NCBI GenBank assembly: GCA_035534235.1
Contig: DATLSH010000012.1
Location: 1-39,785, forward strand
DNA length: 39,785 nt
Direction of reading: 5' to 3'
From: Bog-473 sp035534235
GTDB lineage: Bacteria > Actinomycetota > Acidimicrobiia > Acidimicrobiales > RAAP-2
A program made the translations under genes and the position numbers. The notes beneath the pieces were generated by a model, which was given only the letters and a program-made list of their open reading frames with translations, searched no databases and was not told the origin of the DNA. Of this stretch, positions 21,505 through 30,388 are shown piece after piece (the stretch's first letter is position 1; each line of letters opens with the position of its first letter).

Positions 21505-24249
21505 GTGCCCGCTTCGTCCTCCCGGAAGGGATCACGGTCGTCGGTGAATCGAATTCGAGTCTCCTCGGGCCCACTTTGGCCCTACCTCGTCCTGATGGCC
21601 ATTCCGGCCCTGGGGTTCGTCGTGCCGGATCTGATTGGCGGTCACCTTCTCATGACCGGCGACAACCTCCAGCAGAACTACCCCCTGCACGTCCTCGTCG
21701 GTGCCACGCTGCGGCACGGCCAGCTGCCATTTTGGAATCAGTACATCTTCAGTGGATCGCCCCTCCTGGCTGATTTCAATGCCGGGGCCTTTTATCCACT
21801 TATGGGGCTCTTCGTGATCCTTCCCGATCGCGCCGCTTGGATCGCCACCGAGGTGATCCTCTTCTCAGCCATAGCGATCGGGATGTACACCTTCCTGCGG
21901 ACGTTGGCGCTCTCCACACTGGCGTGCCTGATCGCCGGGGCGACGTTCGCTTTTTCCGGCACCGTACTGAGCCAGGTCAACCACGTCGACATGACGGAGG
22001 GCTTTGCCGCCATCCCGTGGATGCTGCTGGCCGTCCTGCACATCGTCAGGGACGGCCGTTGGCGCTGGTCCGTGTTCCTGGGCATCGCCTTTGCCACGGT
22101 GATTCTGGGAGGCGCCCCCGAAGCAATGCTGGACGAGGCCATTTTGGTCCTGGCCTACGCGGGCATTTCGGCCGGGATCGACAGAGGGCGGTGGTGGCGG
22201 GTCCTGACCCGTGGTGGCTCCGCGGCGGCGCTGGCGCTGTCACTGTCGGCCATTCAGTGGCTCCCGGGGCTGAGCGCCATCGCCACTTCCCAGCGATCGG
22301 GATTGTCCGGCGGCTTCGCGTCAATCGGGAGCTACTTTCCGAGTTTCGGGTTCCTTTCCCTCGTTCCCTATCTGTACGGTGGCTACGGCCACATAGGGGA
22401 GACGGTCTACTTCAACCACTACAACCTGCCCGAGATCGGGATCTACCTCGGGATCCTCCCCATGATCGCGCTGGCCACGCTCCTCCACCCCCGGTGGCCC
22501 AGCCGCCTGCCCAAGCGGGAGCGTCTCACCTGGTATTGCGTCGGCCTGCTCGGGGTCCTGCTCGCGCTGGGGTCGAACACCCCGCTCGAGCATCTCTTCA
22601 ATGCGCTCCCGCTGTACGGCCACCAAAGGCTGCAGAGTCGCAACATGATTGACGCCGCCGTCGCGGTATGCGTGTTGTTCGCCGGGTGGATCGACCGGGC
22701 ACCCGAGGACCGCCGGTCCCTCGTGCGCTACGAACGGTCCGTGGCACTCATCCCTCTCGGTGTGGTGGTCGGATTGATGACGTGGGCCATGTTCGATCCC
22801 AATTCGCTCCTGAGCAACCTCGCCCACGTGTCGCCGTACCCCAGCTTCGTGCGCACGGTGCGGGTGGCCGCCGTCATGGCCTCGGCGCTCTGCGCCACGG
22901 CCGCACTCATCGTCTGGTCGCGGACCTGGCTGACGGCGCACCGGTGGGTGCTGGCCGTGACCATCTTCGCGTCGGCCGATCTGGGCGTGATGGCTCTCAC
23001 CAGTCAGCTCGCTTCAACGACGCCCAATGCCATTCTGGCGGGCACGACCCCGGTGGAGCAGCTGGTGAGCGCCAACCTGGCTCCGGGAGGCCGGTTCGCC
23101 GTCTACGACCCCCGGGGATACACCACGTTCGGCCGGAACCCCTCGGGTACCCCCGACCTCAACATTCTGGCTCGCCTTCCCTCCGTGGCGGGTTACGCCT
23201 CCATCGGCAATGGCCAGTACCTCGTCCAGACGCAGACGCACAACATGGGCGAGCTCGACCTGCCCCAACTGGCCAGGGGAACCTTTGACCGGCTCGACCT
23301 CCAGGACATCGTGACGGTGCCCGAGTACTTCCTCGTCCCCCTGGGGAACATCCCGGCCAACGTTTCTGCAGTGCAGCGCGTGACGGCCGACCCCGGAGAC
23401 GATGCCGTGCTCCCGCTGGGCTTCGGCCCCGACTTCATCGATCCCTTCTACCCCTTCTATCCCGGTGACCGGCCGCCCCTGCATTCGGGAGGAACTTCGG
23501 CATGGTTCTTTGGCGAGTCGCTCAACCCCGGATCGGCCACGCTGGTGTTCGATGCCCCGACGGCGTCCACGGCCCAGATCCGGTTCGGGAAGTTGCGTTC
23601 CGACGGCGCGACGAATTGGGGGCCGCTGATCCGGATCGGCGGGGGCGTCACGAAGGTGTCCGGTGCCCTGCCCGATGGTATGTCCGTCGGTCTGAGTCTT
23701 CAGGTCGCCTCCGGGGGGGTACCGGCCTACCAGCCGATCGTCTCCGTCGCCCAACATGCCTACGCGATCGACGGGCCGCTCTCCGATGCGCTCAGGCCTG
23801 CAGTGTGGCAGCCGAGGGGCACGGCCGAGGGCTACGCGCTCTTTGTCCGGCGACGACCACCGAGGCCGATTTTCGCCGTCTCCGACAATGGGAGACCGGG
23901 GCCACCGGTGGTGGTGCTCTCCAGCACGGCGAAGTCCGAGACGGTGAAGGTGCATGCCGCCTCGCCGTCGCGCATCGTGCGCGCCGTGGCCTGGGACCCG
24001 GGCTGGGAAGGCTCGGTCTCCGTCGACGGTGGCGCGCCTCAGCAGGTGCCGGTCATGGACCATGCCCTGGTACAGCAGGTCCACATTCCTACCGGAAGGG
24101 ATGTCGTGACCTTCAGCTACCGCCCCCCGCATCTGATGGCGGCCAGCTTCCTCAGCGCAGGTGCCGCCCTCGTCCTGCTCGCCCTTCTGGCCGGCACCGT
24201 GACCCGGCGCCGACTGCGCAAGAAGAGCGGATCGGGAGATCAGCAGTAG
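21505..24249 (+). CDS. YfhO-like multi-pass membrane protein (putative GT-C)
   Basis: 914 residues. The N-terminal half has about 12 membrane helices, a large outside region spans roughly 510-870, and a last helix plus a basic tail (RRRLRKKSG) closes the protein. The first loop LMTGDNLQQNYPLH with PFWNQYIFSGSPLLADFNAG is the YfhO family signature; its Asp is the likely catalytic or metal residue. YfhO proteins of Firmicutes glycosylate lipoteichoic and other envelope polymers. The gene follows sqdB by 64 bp on the same strand. GTG at 21505 gives the longest form; GTG at 21544, with GGAAGG upstream, is an equally reasonable start. Its end overlaps the convergent egtD by ten bases. Confidence 0.82.
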   Translation: MPASSSRKGSRSSVNRIRVSSGPLWPYLVLMAIPALGFVVPDLIGGHLLMTGDNLQQNYPLHVLVGATLRHGQLPFWNQYIFSGSPLLADFNAGAFYPLMGLFVILPDRAAWIATEVILFSAIAIGMYTFLRTLALSTLACLIAGATFAFSGTVLSQVNHVDMTEGFAAIPWMLLAVLHIVRDGRWRWSVFLGIAFATVILGGAPEAMLDEAILVLAYAGISAGIDRGRWWRVLTRGGSAAALALSLSAIQWLPGLSAIATSQRSGLSGGFASIGSYFPSFGFLSLVPYLYGGYGHIGETVYFNHYNLPEIGIYLGILPMIALATLLHPRWPSRLPKRERLTWYCVGLLGVLLALGSNTPLEHLFNALPLYGHQRLQSRNMIDAAVAVCVLFAGWIDRAPEDRRSLVRYERSVALIPLGVVVGLMTWAMFDPNSLLSNLAHVSPYPSFVRTVRVAAVMASALCATAALIVWSRTWLTAHRWVLAVTIFASADLGVMALTSQLASTTPNAILAGTTPVEQLVSANLAPGGRFAVYDPRGYTTFGRNPSGTPDLNILARLPSVAGYASIGNGQYLVQTQTHNMGELDLPQLARGTFDRLDLQDIVTVPEYFLVPLGNIPANVSAVQRVTADPGDDAVLPLGFGPDFIDPFYPFYPGDRPPLHSGGTSAWFFGESLNPGSATLVFDAPTASTAQIRFGKLRSDGATNWGPLIRIGGGVTKVSGALPDGMSVGLSLQVASGGVPAYQPIVSVAQHAYAIDGPLSDALRPAVWQPRGTAEGYALFVRRRPPRPIFAVSDNGRPGPPVVVLSSTAKSETVKVHAASPSRIVRAVAWDPGWEGSVSVDGGAPQQVPVMDHALVQQVHIPTGRDVVTFSYRPPHLMAASFLSAGAALVLLALLAGTVTRRRLRKKSGSGDQQ

Positions 24250-25211
24250 GGATGGGCCAGGGTGACCAGGAACTCACCCTGGTCTGCTCCCCACATTTCC
24301 TCCACAACGAAACCGGCCTCACTGAGCTCGGATTGCACCCGATCGGGAGTGAACTTGGAGCTGATCTCGGTGAGAAGATCCTCCCCCTCGCGGAACTTCA
24401 CCGTGATACCGGCATCTTCCAGCGTGACCTCGGTCGCCCTCTCGGCGCGTAGGCGCATTTCGATCCACTGCTCCTTCTCGTTCCACAAAGCGACGTGGCT
24501 GAAGTGACGGGGGTCGAAGTCGGCGCCCAATTGCTCGTTGAGCACGTGCAGGACGTTCCGGTTGAAATCAGCCGTGACCCCGGCCGCATCGTCATACGCC
24601 GCGATGAGACGCACCCGGTCCTTCACGAGATCCGTTCCGAGGAGGAAGGAATCATCGCTGGACATTGTGCAGTTGAGGTCGAAGAGGAACCGGGACCGCT
24701 GGGTGGGGTCGAGATTGCCGATGGTGCCGCCCAGGAAGGCCACCACGCGCCGGCCCCCGGTGGGTATCTCAGCCAGGTGCCGGTGGAAGTCGCCAATGAC
24801 CAGGTGGATGGCCAACGATGTGTACTCTCGCGAGAGGACGGAGGCGGCGCTCCTCAGGAAGACGTCACTGACATCGAAAGGGACGTAACGAACCAGGGTC
24901 CCGGCCTCCTGGAGCGCCCCGAGCAGGACCCGTGTCTTGTCGCACGCCCCTGCACCGAGCTCGACCAGGGTGTCGGCCTTGGAGATTTCGGCAATCGCCC
25001 CCGCGTGCAACTCCAGCAATCGTCGCTCGGCTCTGGTGGGGTAGTACTCGGGGAGCCGGGTGATCTGCTCGAAGAGCTGGCTGCCGCGCTCGTCGTAGAA
25101 CCAGACGGGAGGGATGGACTTCTCGGGAGCCTGCAGGCCGCGCAGCGCGTCCGCCCGCATCTGATCGCGCACTTCATGAGGTGAGAGGTGAACGTCAACG
25201 GTATAGGTCAT
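24240..25211 (-). CDS. egtD: L-histidine N-alpha-methyltransferase EgtD
   Basis: 323 residues, close to mycobacterial EgtD (about 321). Makes hercynine (trimethylhistidine) from histidine and three SAM, the first step of ergothioneine synthesis. The family signature FYDERGSQLFEQITRLPEYY is followed by the SAM motif ELGAGACDKTR, which is ACD where mycobacterial EgtD has SGTSEKTR-type sequence. FLGGTIGNL and NLDPTQRSRFL are further blocks. ATG at 25211 is the start; the open frame extends further upstream antisense to nothing recognised and into egtB. It lies five bases after the egtB stop, so egtB and egtD form an operon with egtB first. Confidence 0.93.
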   Translation of the reverse strand: MTYTVDVHLSPHEVRDQMRADALRGLQAPEKSIPPVWFYDERGSQLFEQITRLPEYYPTRAERRLLELHAGAIAEISKADTLVELGAGACDKTRVLLGALQEAGTLVRYVPFDVSDVFLRSAASVLSREYTSLAIHLVIGDFHRHLAEIPTGGRRVVAFLGGTIGNLDPTQRSRFLFDLNCTMSSDDSFLLGTDLVKDRVRLIAAYDDAAGVTADFNRNVLHVLNEQLGADFDPRHFSHVALWNEKEQWIEMRLRAERATEVTLEDAGITVKFREGEDLLTEISSKFTPDRVQSELSEAGFVVEEMWGADQGEFLVTLAHPYC

Positions 25212-25216
25212 GTCAC

Positions 25217-26491
25217 TTAGGGGTCCCGTGCCAGTCGCACGCCACCAAACTCCCACCGCGCACCCGGGGGGAAGAAATTCCTGTAGGTGAATCGAGTGTG
25301 CCCCGGCGGGGTGGCGCAGCATCCGCCCCGGAGCACGTACTGGCTGACCATGAACTTTCCGTTGTACTCGCCGACGGCACCGGGTGCGGCCCGGAAGCCG
25401 GGGTACGGGGTGTAGGCACTCGACGTCCACTCCCACACATCGCCGAAGAGAGCGCTGGTGTCAATGGCGGGCCGGGGATTCGGTGCCAGCTCACCGAGGA
25501 AGTTCTCGCCGCCGCCATCGCCCGTGGCTTCGGTGGCCGCCACGGTCTCCCACTCGGCTTCCGTCGGGAGGCGCATTCCCGTCCAATGGGCGAAGGCGTC
25601 GGCCTCGTAGTAGCTGACGTGGCATACCGGCTCATCGGGATCCACCGGGCGGACACCCGAGAGGGTGAACTGTTGCCAGGTGTCGGGTGCTTCCGGATCG
25701 GTGAACCAGTACAGCGGGGAGCGCCAGCCTTGGGACAGGACCATCGACCAGCCATCGGAAAGCCAGAACTCCGGGCGCGCATAGCCGCCGTCCTCCATGA
25801 AGGACATCCACTCGCCACAGGTCACCGGGCGATCGGCCAGGGCAAACGGGGTCAGGAGCACCCCATGTCGTGGAAACTCGTTGTCGAAGCCGAAGCCCTC
25901 GCCGCGGTGCCCGATCTCCGTCAGGCCACCGTCGTGTTCGATCCACCCGGCCTTCGGTGGGGCAATGCCGGAGTTGGCGCGGTCGCCGGGACCGTATGCC
26001 GGCCGGAGGGGATTGCGGGAGAGGACATGCTTGATGTCCATCATCAGGAGCTCTTGATGCTGCTGCTCGTGATGGAGGCCGAGGGTGACAAGTTCGACCA
26101 GCCGGGGGTCGTGGCAGTCCACCAGAATGTCTTCCATGGCTTGATCGACGAAGTGGCGGTAGCAGGCCACCTCGTCGATCCCCGGTCGCGAGATCAGCCC
26201 GCGCTCGGCGCGCGGATGGCGGTCGCCCAGGGCTTCATAGTACGAGTTGAAGATATAGCCGAAGGCCTCGTTGAACGGTTTGTAGCCGTCCTTGTGGGGG
26301 GACAGGATGAAGGTTTCGAAGAACCATGTCACGTGGGCCCGGTGCCACTTCGTCGGGCTGGCATCGGGCATCGACTGGACGGTCTGGTCCTCGGCGCTCA
26401 GCGGGGAAGCCAGTCGCTCGGTGGTGGAGCGCACGTGCGCGTAGGCGGTCCTCAAGTCCGATGGCGTGGTCCGCCCCCTGTCCTCCGACAT
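25217..26491 (-). CDS. egtB: Ergothioneine synthase EgtB (iron-dependent sulfoxide synthase)
   Basis: 424 residues. Non-heme iron enzyme that joins hercynine to a thiol (gamma-glutamylcysteine or cysteine) with O2. The DinB-like N-terminal domain holds the 3-His iron site: KWHRAH (His50), and HHEQQHQE (His141, His145), which matches the His51/His134/His138 pattern of mycobacterial EgtB. The C-terminal FGE-sulfatase fold (about 210-420) has RLPTEAEWE, GDVWEWTSS and RNFFPPGARWEFGGVRLARD. ATG at 26491 is chosen because GAAGGG lies nine bases upstream; further in-frame starts lie at 26500 and 26518. egtA, egtC and egtE are not adjacent. Confidence 0.94.
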   Translation of the reverse strand: MSEDRGRTTPSDLRTAYAHVRSTTERLASPLSAEDQTVQSMPDASPTKWHRAHVTWFFETFILSPHKDGYKPFNEAFGYIFNSYYEALGDRHPRAERGLISRPGIDEVACYRHFVDQAMEDILVDCHDPRLVELVTLGLHHEQQHQELLMMDIKHVLSRNPLRPAYGPGDRANSGIAPPKAGWIEHDGGLTEIGHRGEGFGFDNEFPRHGVLLTPFALADRPVTCGEWMSFMEDGGYARPEFWLSDGWSMVLSQGWRSPLYWFTDPEAPDTWQQFTLSGVRPVDPDEPVCHVSYYEADAFAHWTGMRLPTEAEWETVAATEATGDGGGENFLGELAPNPRPAIDTSALFGDVWEWTSSAYTPYPGFRAAPGAVGEYNGKFMVSQYVLRGGCCATPPGHTRFTYRNFFPPGARWEFGGVRLARDP

Positions 26492-26552
26492 CAGATCCAT
26501 CCCTTCACCGCTCCACAAGTAGCGGGAGCGCGGTCCCGGCAGTTCGCTGCGA

Positions 26553-27662
26553 TCACCCTACCCAGATGTGATCGGAACCGTCGCGCCGGAGCGGCGCCGG
26601 TGCGCCATGATCCGAACCCTGGCCCAGCTGCCGGCGCAGCTGGCGGGCTTCCCATCGGTTGAGCAGCTTGGAGCCAAAGGAGAACACGGCGGCGGCGTAG
26701 AGCCACCCTAAGAAGATGTCGATCACAAAGTGCTCACCGGTGTAGACGAGGGTGAAGGCCATGCAGAGGGGGTAGGCGGCCAGCAGAATGCGCTTCCTGA
26801 CGCGCGCCGCCTTCCAGAAGAAGAGGCAGATGAGCATGGGGTAGGCACCGTGGATGGAGGGAACGGCGGCCACATTGTTGTCGAACTTGTTCCCACCGGT
26901 GAAGACCGCCGCCCCGGAATGGAGGTGGAGGTGGTCGAGCACCACGGGGATGATGCGCGTCACCTGACCCAAATGGCCGGTCTGGTACGCCATCCACGGT
27001 GGCATGGCGGGATAGAGAACGTAGGTGACATAGCCGGCGAAAGTCAGACCGACGAAGAGAGCGGCAAAGCGCCGGAATCTCGGGTGGTTGGTCTTCCAGA
27101 GCACCCCGGCGATGATGAACGAAACGAAGAAGTGGCTCATGTAGCAGCCCCAGATCGGGTAGTCCCAGACATGCAGAGCCGGGGAGAACAGCCATTCCTG
27201 GAGCTGAACGGTGGGGGTGAGCCCTCCGAAGACATGGGCGTCGAACCAGATCTGTGGCTTTACGAAGGGGCCCCACAGCGTGTGCGAGGCGTAGTCACGA
27301 AGGAGGCTGTAGACGAAGAGCACGAGATAGAAGGGGAGCCAGTCGACCAGAAGCCTCTTCCAGCGCACCCCGGTCCCCAGGCTTGAGACGACGATCCCCG
27401 CCGTGATGTAGATGAACACCCAGTTCGTCGACCACGGGATGCCGGCCACGAAGAAGTACACGACCACGCTGGCCGCCAACGCGGCCCAACCGATGGAGCC
27501 CCGACGCCTTCGGGGGTCCGACCAGCATCGGACGGCCCAGTCCCTAATGGAAAGCCGCTCCCGCTGGTGGGTCAGGCCGCCGGGGTGAGCGGCATCGTCG
27601 GGTGCCGTCGGCCCGCGTGACTGGTCTGAACCGAACTGGCGCTCACTGTCGGTTGTGGTCAT
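26553..27662 (-). CDS. PAP2/Aur1-like membrane phosphatase or phosphotransferase
   Basis: 369 residues with about six membrane helices. The PAP2 motifs are intact: VPSIHGAYP (His271) and TGEHFVIDIFLGW (His311, Asp315). The long spacing from the first conserved residues and the extra helices are typical of the inositolphosphotransferase/Aur1-like branch (PAP2_3), which transfers or removes lipid phosphate on the outer face. The charged N-terminus (about 60 residues) has no recognised domain. ATG at 27662 has no clear Shine-Dalgarno; the frame is open to 27758. It lies upstream of egtB on the same strand (61-bp gap) and is divergent from the GT39-like gene (104-bp gap). Confidence 0.85.
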   Translation of the reverse strand: MTTTDSERQFGSDQSRGPTAPDDAAHPGGLTHQRERLSIRDWAVRCWSDPRRRRGSIGWAALAASVVVYFFVAGIPWSTNWVFIYITAGIVVSSLGTGVRWKRLLVDWLPFYLVLFVYSLLRDYASHTLWGPFVKPQIWFDAHVFGGLTPTVQLQEWLFSPALHVWDYPIWGCYMSHFFVSFIIAGVLWKTNHPRFRRFAALFVGLTFAGYVTYVLYPAMPPWMAYQTGHLGQVTRIIPVVLDHLHLHSGAAVFTGGNKFDNNVAAVPSIHGAYPMLICLFFWKAARVRKRILLAAYPLCMAFTLVYTGEHFVIDIFLGWLYAAAVFSFGSKLLNRWEARQLRRQLGQGSDHGAPAPLRRDGSDHIWVG

Positions 27663-27766
27663 GGAGGGGTTGTGGTGTCCAGGGCTGTCTGGTGCGGCCA
27701 GCGAGGCACGACCGTTGCCACCTGACGGTGGGGAACCGCAGCCGCCCGGGGGCTGCACTGTTGCAG

Positions 27767-29521
27767 ATGTGTGACAATCCTAGCCTGCGGCGTACATCGG
27801 AGCCGGGTGCGACCCGGGAGGCGACGGGAGCATTGACACCGGGCGAACCATCGACGGGTCCCGTGGACCGGGGCCCCAATCGCTCGGCGGTCATCGGGCC
27901 GGCCATCGTGCTGTGCGCCATCATCGCCTTCCTGGTGCTGGGGGGATTCGAGGCGTGGGGGGACTCCGCCACCTACGACGAGCCCGTCTACGTGTCCGCC
28001 GGCGTGGTAGCCGTGCTCCACCACGATCTGGCGGACAACGCCGAACACCCGCCTCTCTTCAAGGTCCTGGCCGCGCTCCCCGTCCTCTTGGTCCATCCGG
28101 TGGTCCCCGGCGACGGTCACTGGAACCTCAATGACGAGCGCGCCTACAGCGCCCGCTTCGTCCGGGCCCAACTGCGCGCCGGCACTCTGCAGCAGGTGAC
28201 GTTCGCCGCCCGCATCGTCCCCCTGTTGGAAGGCGCGGTGCTGGGCCTCGCCCTCTTCGCCCTGGCCGCCTCCCTCTTCGGCCTCTGGTCCGGGGTGCTG
28301 GCTTCGGTGCTCTGGCTCCTGGACCCCATGACGCTGGGCTTCGGGCATCTCGACGGCGTGGACCTCCCCTTCGCGCTCACGACGGTCGTGGTGTCCTGGT
28401 GCCTGGTGCGTTGGCTCGCCCGCCGGGATCGACGAACGCTGGGGTGGCTGGGCGTGGCCTGTGGTGCGGCCGTCTCGGCGCAGGCCACCGGCCTCCTGCT
28501 GGCGGGATTGGCCGCCGGAGTGGTCGCGGTGGCCGGATGGCGATCGGGGCGCAGGGGATGGACGATGTGGCGGCCGGCCGCGACCGTCGCACTGGTGGCA
28601 TGGGCCTTCGTCTGGATCGTCTACCTCGTCATCGATCCCCGCGTGGTCATCCATTCGTGGGTCGTCCTCCCGCAGCCGTACGTGGAGGGGCTCAGGTACC
28701 TGGCCAGCCATGATGCCGGCGCGGCCCCCGGCTTCCTGATCGGCCACGCCTGGAGCGGAGCCAACCCGTGGTTCTGGCCCGTGTCGCTGCTGGTCAAGGT
28801 GCCCACGCCGTTGCTCGCGGTGCTCCTGGCGGGACCCCTGGCGCTGGTGGCCCTCGTCCGGTCCGGGAGGATCGCACGCACGACCTGGCGGCACGCGCTC
28901 GCCGCTGTGGCCCTGCCGGCAATCGTCCTGTTCACGGTCGAGCTCCCCAATCCACGCACCCTGGGGATCCGCTATCTCCTCCCCTCCCTGGCCCTGTGGA
29001 TCGCCCTGGCTTCCCCGGTCGCCCTGGTGGTCGGGCGCAGGATGCTCGCCACCGCCTTGGTGTCAGTGGTGGCCGCCGGAGCCGTCATCGGCGCGCTTTC
29101 CTTCCCCCATTCGCTCTCCTATACGGCGCCGCCCTTCCGGCCCGGCTACCGGATGGCGACCGATTCCAATCTGGACTGGGGACAGGACTTCACGCTCCTC
29201 ACCAGCTGGAGCCGGACCCACCACCCTTACGTGGCCTATTTCGGGCCCCGGGGGCTCTCCCCGGCTGACGTTCCCGGCGCCCGGAGCCTCGTCGGCACCC
29301 CGCCCGGAGGCATTGTGGGATGGGTGGCCGCGTCGGCCAGCGACCTGACCAGCGCCGACCGGGGACCGCTGTCCTGGCTCCGTGGCTACTGTCCCGTGGG
29401 GACTCTGGGAGGCACGATCTTGCTCTACCACTTCACGATCCCTCCGACCGGTGCCCCCGGCCCGGCGGCTCCGGCCTCCCCATGTCCCGGAGCGTCCAGC
29501 CAACGGGTGCCCGGAAGATGA
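27767..29521 (+). CDS. GT39/ArnT-like membrane glycosyltransferase
   Basis: 584 residues from ATG 27767, with about ten membrane helices. GDSATYDEPVYVSAG at the start of the first loop carries the Asp-Glu pair typical of PMT/ArnT-like GT-C enzymes, which use a polyprenyl-phosphate sugar donor. NAEHPPLFKVLAALP, with a His-Pro-Pro, is another known GT39 block, and DSNLDWGQDF near the end is typical of the outside domain. The start is uncertain: the frame is open from 27602, and later GTG/TTG codons near 27831-27872 would remove a disordered tail of about 25 to 35 residues. Its stop overlaps the next gene's ATG (ATGA at 29518-29521). Confidence 0.82.
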   Translation: MCDNPSLRRTSEPGATREATGALTPGEPSTGPVDRGPNRSAVIGPAIVLCAIIAFLVLGGFEAWGDSATYDEPVYVSAGVVAVLHHDLADNAEHPPLFKVLAALPVLLVHPVVPGDGHWNLNDERAYSARFVRAQLRAGTLQQVTFAARIVPLLEGAVLGLALFALAASLFGLWSGVLASVLWLLDPMTLGFGHLDGVDLPFALTTVVVSWCLVRWLARRDRRTLGWLGVACGAAVSAQATGLLLAGLAAGVVAVAGWRSGRRGWTMWRPAATVALVAWAFVWIVYLVIDPRVVIHSWVVLPQPYVEGLRYLASHDAGAAPGFLIGHAWSGANPWFWPVSLLVKVPTPLLAVLLAGPLALVALVRSGRIARTTWRHALAAVALPAIVLFTVELPNPRTLGIRYLLPSLALWIALASPVALVVGRRMLATALVSVVAAGAVIGALSFPHSLSYTAPPFRPGYRMATDSNLDWGQDFTLLTSWSRTHHPYVAYFGPRGLSPADVPGARSLVGTPPGGIVGWVAASASDLTSADRGPLSWLRGYCPVGTLGGTILLYHFTIPPTGAPGPAAPASPCPGASSQRVPGR

Positions 29522-30195
29522 CCTCCGCCGGCCCCACCCGGCTGGCGGCCGGTGCCGTGGCGACGTACCTCGGTGCCGTGGACTGGCTCATCGCCTTGCT
29601 GCAAAGCGGAGAAGTGGCGTCGTCGTGGGACGAGCCCAGCGCGCTGGCCCGCTACTCGGTGGGGGGAGTGGCGGCCCACGCCGTGCAAGGCGGGGTGCTC
29701 CGCCTTGAGCAATTACTCAACGAACCGGAGCCCCCGGGCCGCGTCGTCACCGTGGCCGAATTCTTCGGCCCGAACCGGTTGGCAGGTCCCGATGATGATG
29801 ATCCTCTGTTCGCCCTCTTGCGGGCCGGGGCCGAGGAGTTCTCCCGCCGGGGCCCGGTGGCCGTCGTGGCCCGGTGTGTGACGTGTCGGGACGCGTTGGC
29901 CCGAGAGCTCCCGATGGAGCGAGCCGATCGTGGCGTGTCGTCGGTGCGCGTCCCCGACGGCAGGGTGCCGCTGGCGGACTACCTGCGCACGCGGGTCCTT
30001 GAGGTGGTGGTGCACGGGGACGACCTGCTGGCCAGCGTCTCCGGTTTGGGGGCGCCGGACCCGCCTCCCGAGGCGGTCGGCGTCTGTCTCAACCTCTGCG
30101 TCGACCTGGCCCGGGCCCGGGCGGGCGACGTGGAGACATTGCGGGCGTTCACCCGGGCCGAGCGCACCACCCCGGGGACCTTGCGGGTCCTGTGA
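29518..30195 (+). CDS. Mycothiol-dependent maleylpyruvate isomerase-fold protein
   Basis: 225 residues. Matches the MDMPI/DinB-like family of actinobacteria: an N-terminal helix bundle (AGAVATYLGAVDWLIALL, then SVGGVAAHAVQGG with a likely metal His), and the later RTRVLEVVVHGDDLLASV, whose Glu and His are conserved in metal-binding members. Family members use mycothiol as a cofactor, though most have unknown substrates. ATG at 29518 overlaps the previous TGA, which suggests coupled translation; GGAAG lies directly before it. An in-frame ATG at 29482 lacks ribosome-binding support. Downstream is 193 bp without a gene (30196-30388), in which I see nothing firm. Confidence 0.8.
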   Translation: MTSAGPTRLAAGAVATYLGAVDWLIALLQSGEVASSWDEPSALARYSVGGVAAHAVQGGVLRLEQLLNEPEPPGRVVTVAEFFGPNRLAGPDDDDPLFALLRAGAEEFSRRGPVAVVARCVTCRDALARELPMERADRGVSSVRVPDGRVPLADYLRTRVLEVVVHGDDLLASVSGLGAPDPPPEAVGVCLNLCVDLARARAGDVETLRAFTRAERTTPGTLRVL

Positions 30196-30388
30196 GGCGG
30201 CGGAGCGCACGGTTGGTCAGGCGAGCACCTTGCGCCGGAAATTGCGGATCCCGGTCTGGGCGACGCCGCGCTCGACCTGCGTGTTCTGGTCGGCGCGCCG
30301 GACGACCCCAGCGGCGCCCATACTGTGGGAAGCGCACGAGGTCCCCAGGGCCGGGTGCCAAGCGATGGCTCAACTCCCGGGAGGCGTC

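Noticed and set aside
25217..26491. Reading EgtB as a formylglycine-generating enzyme for the sulfatase
   Set aside because: The C-terminal fold is shared, but the DinB-like domain with KWH and HHEQQHQE iron ligands identifies EgtB.
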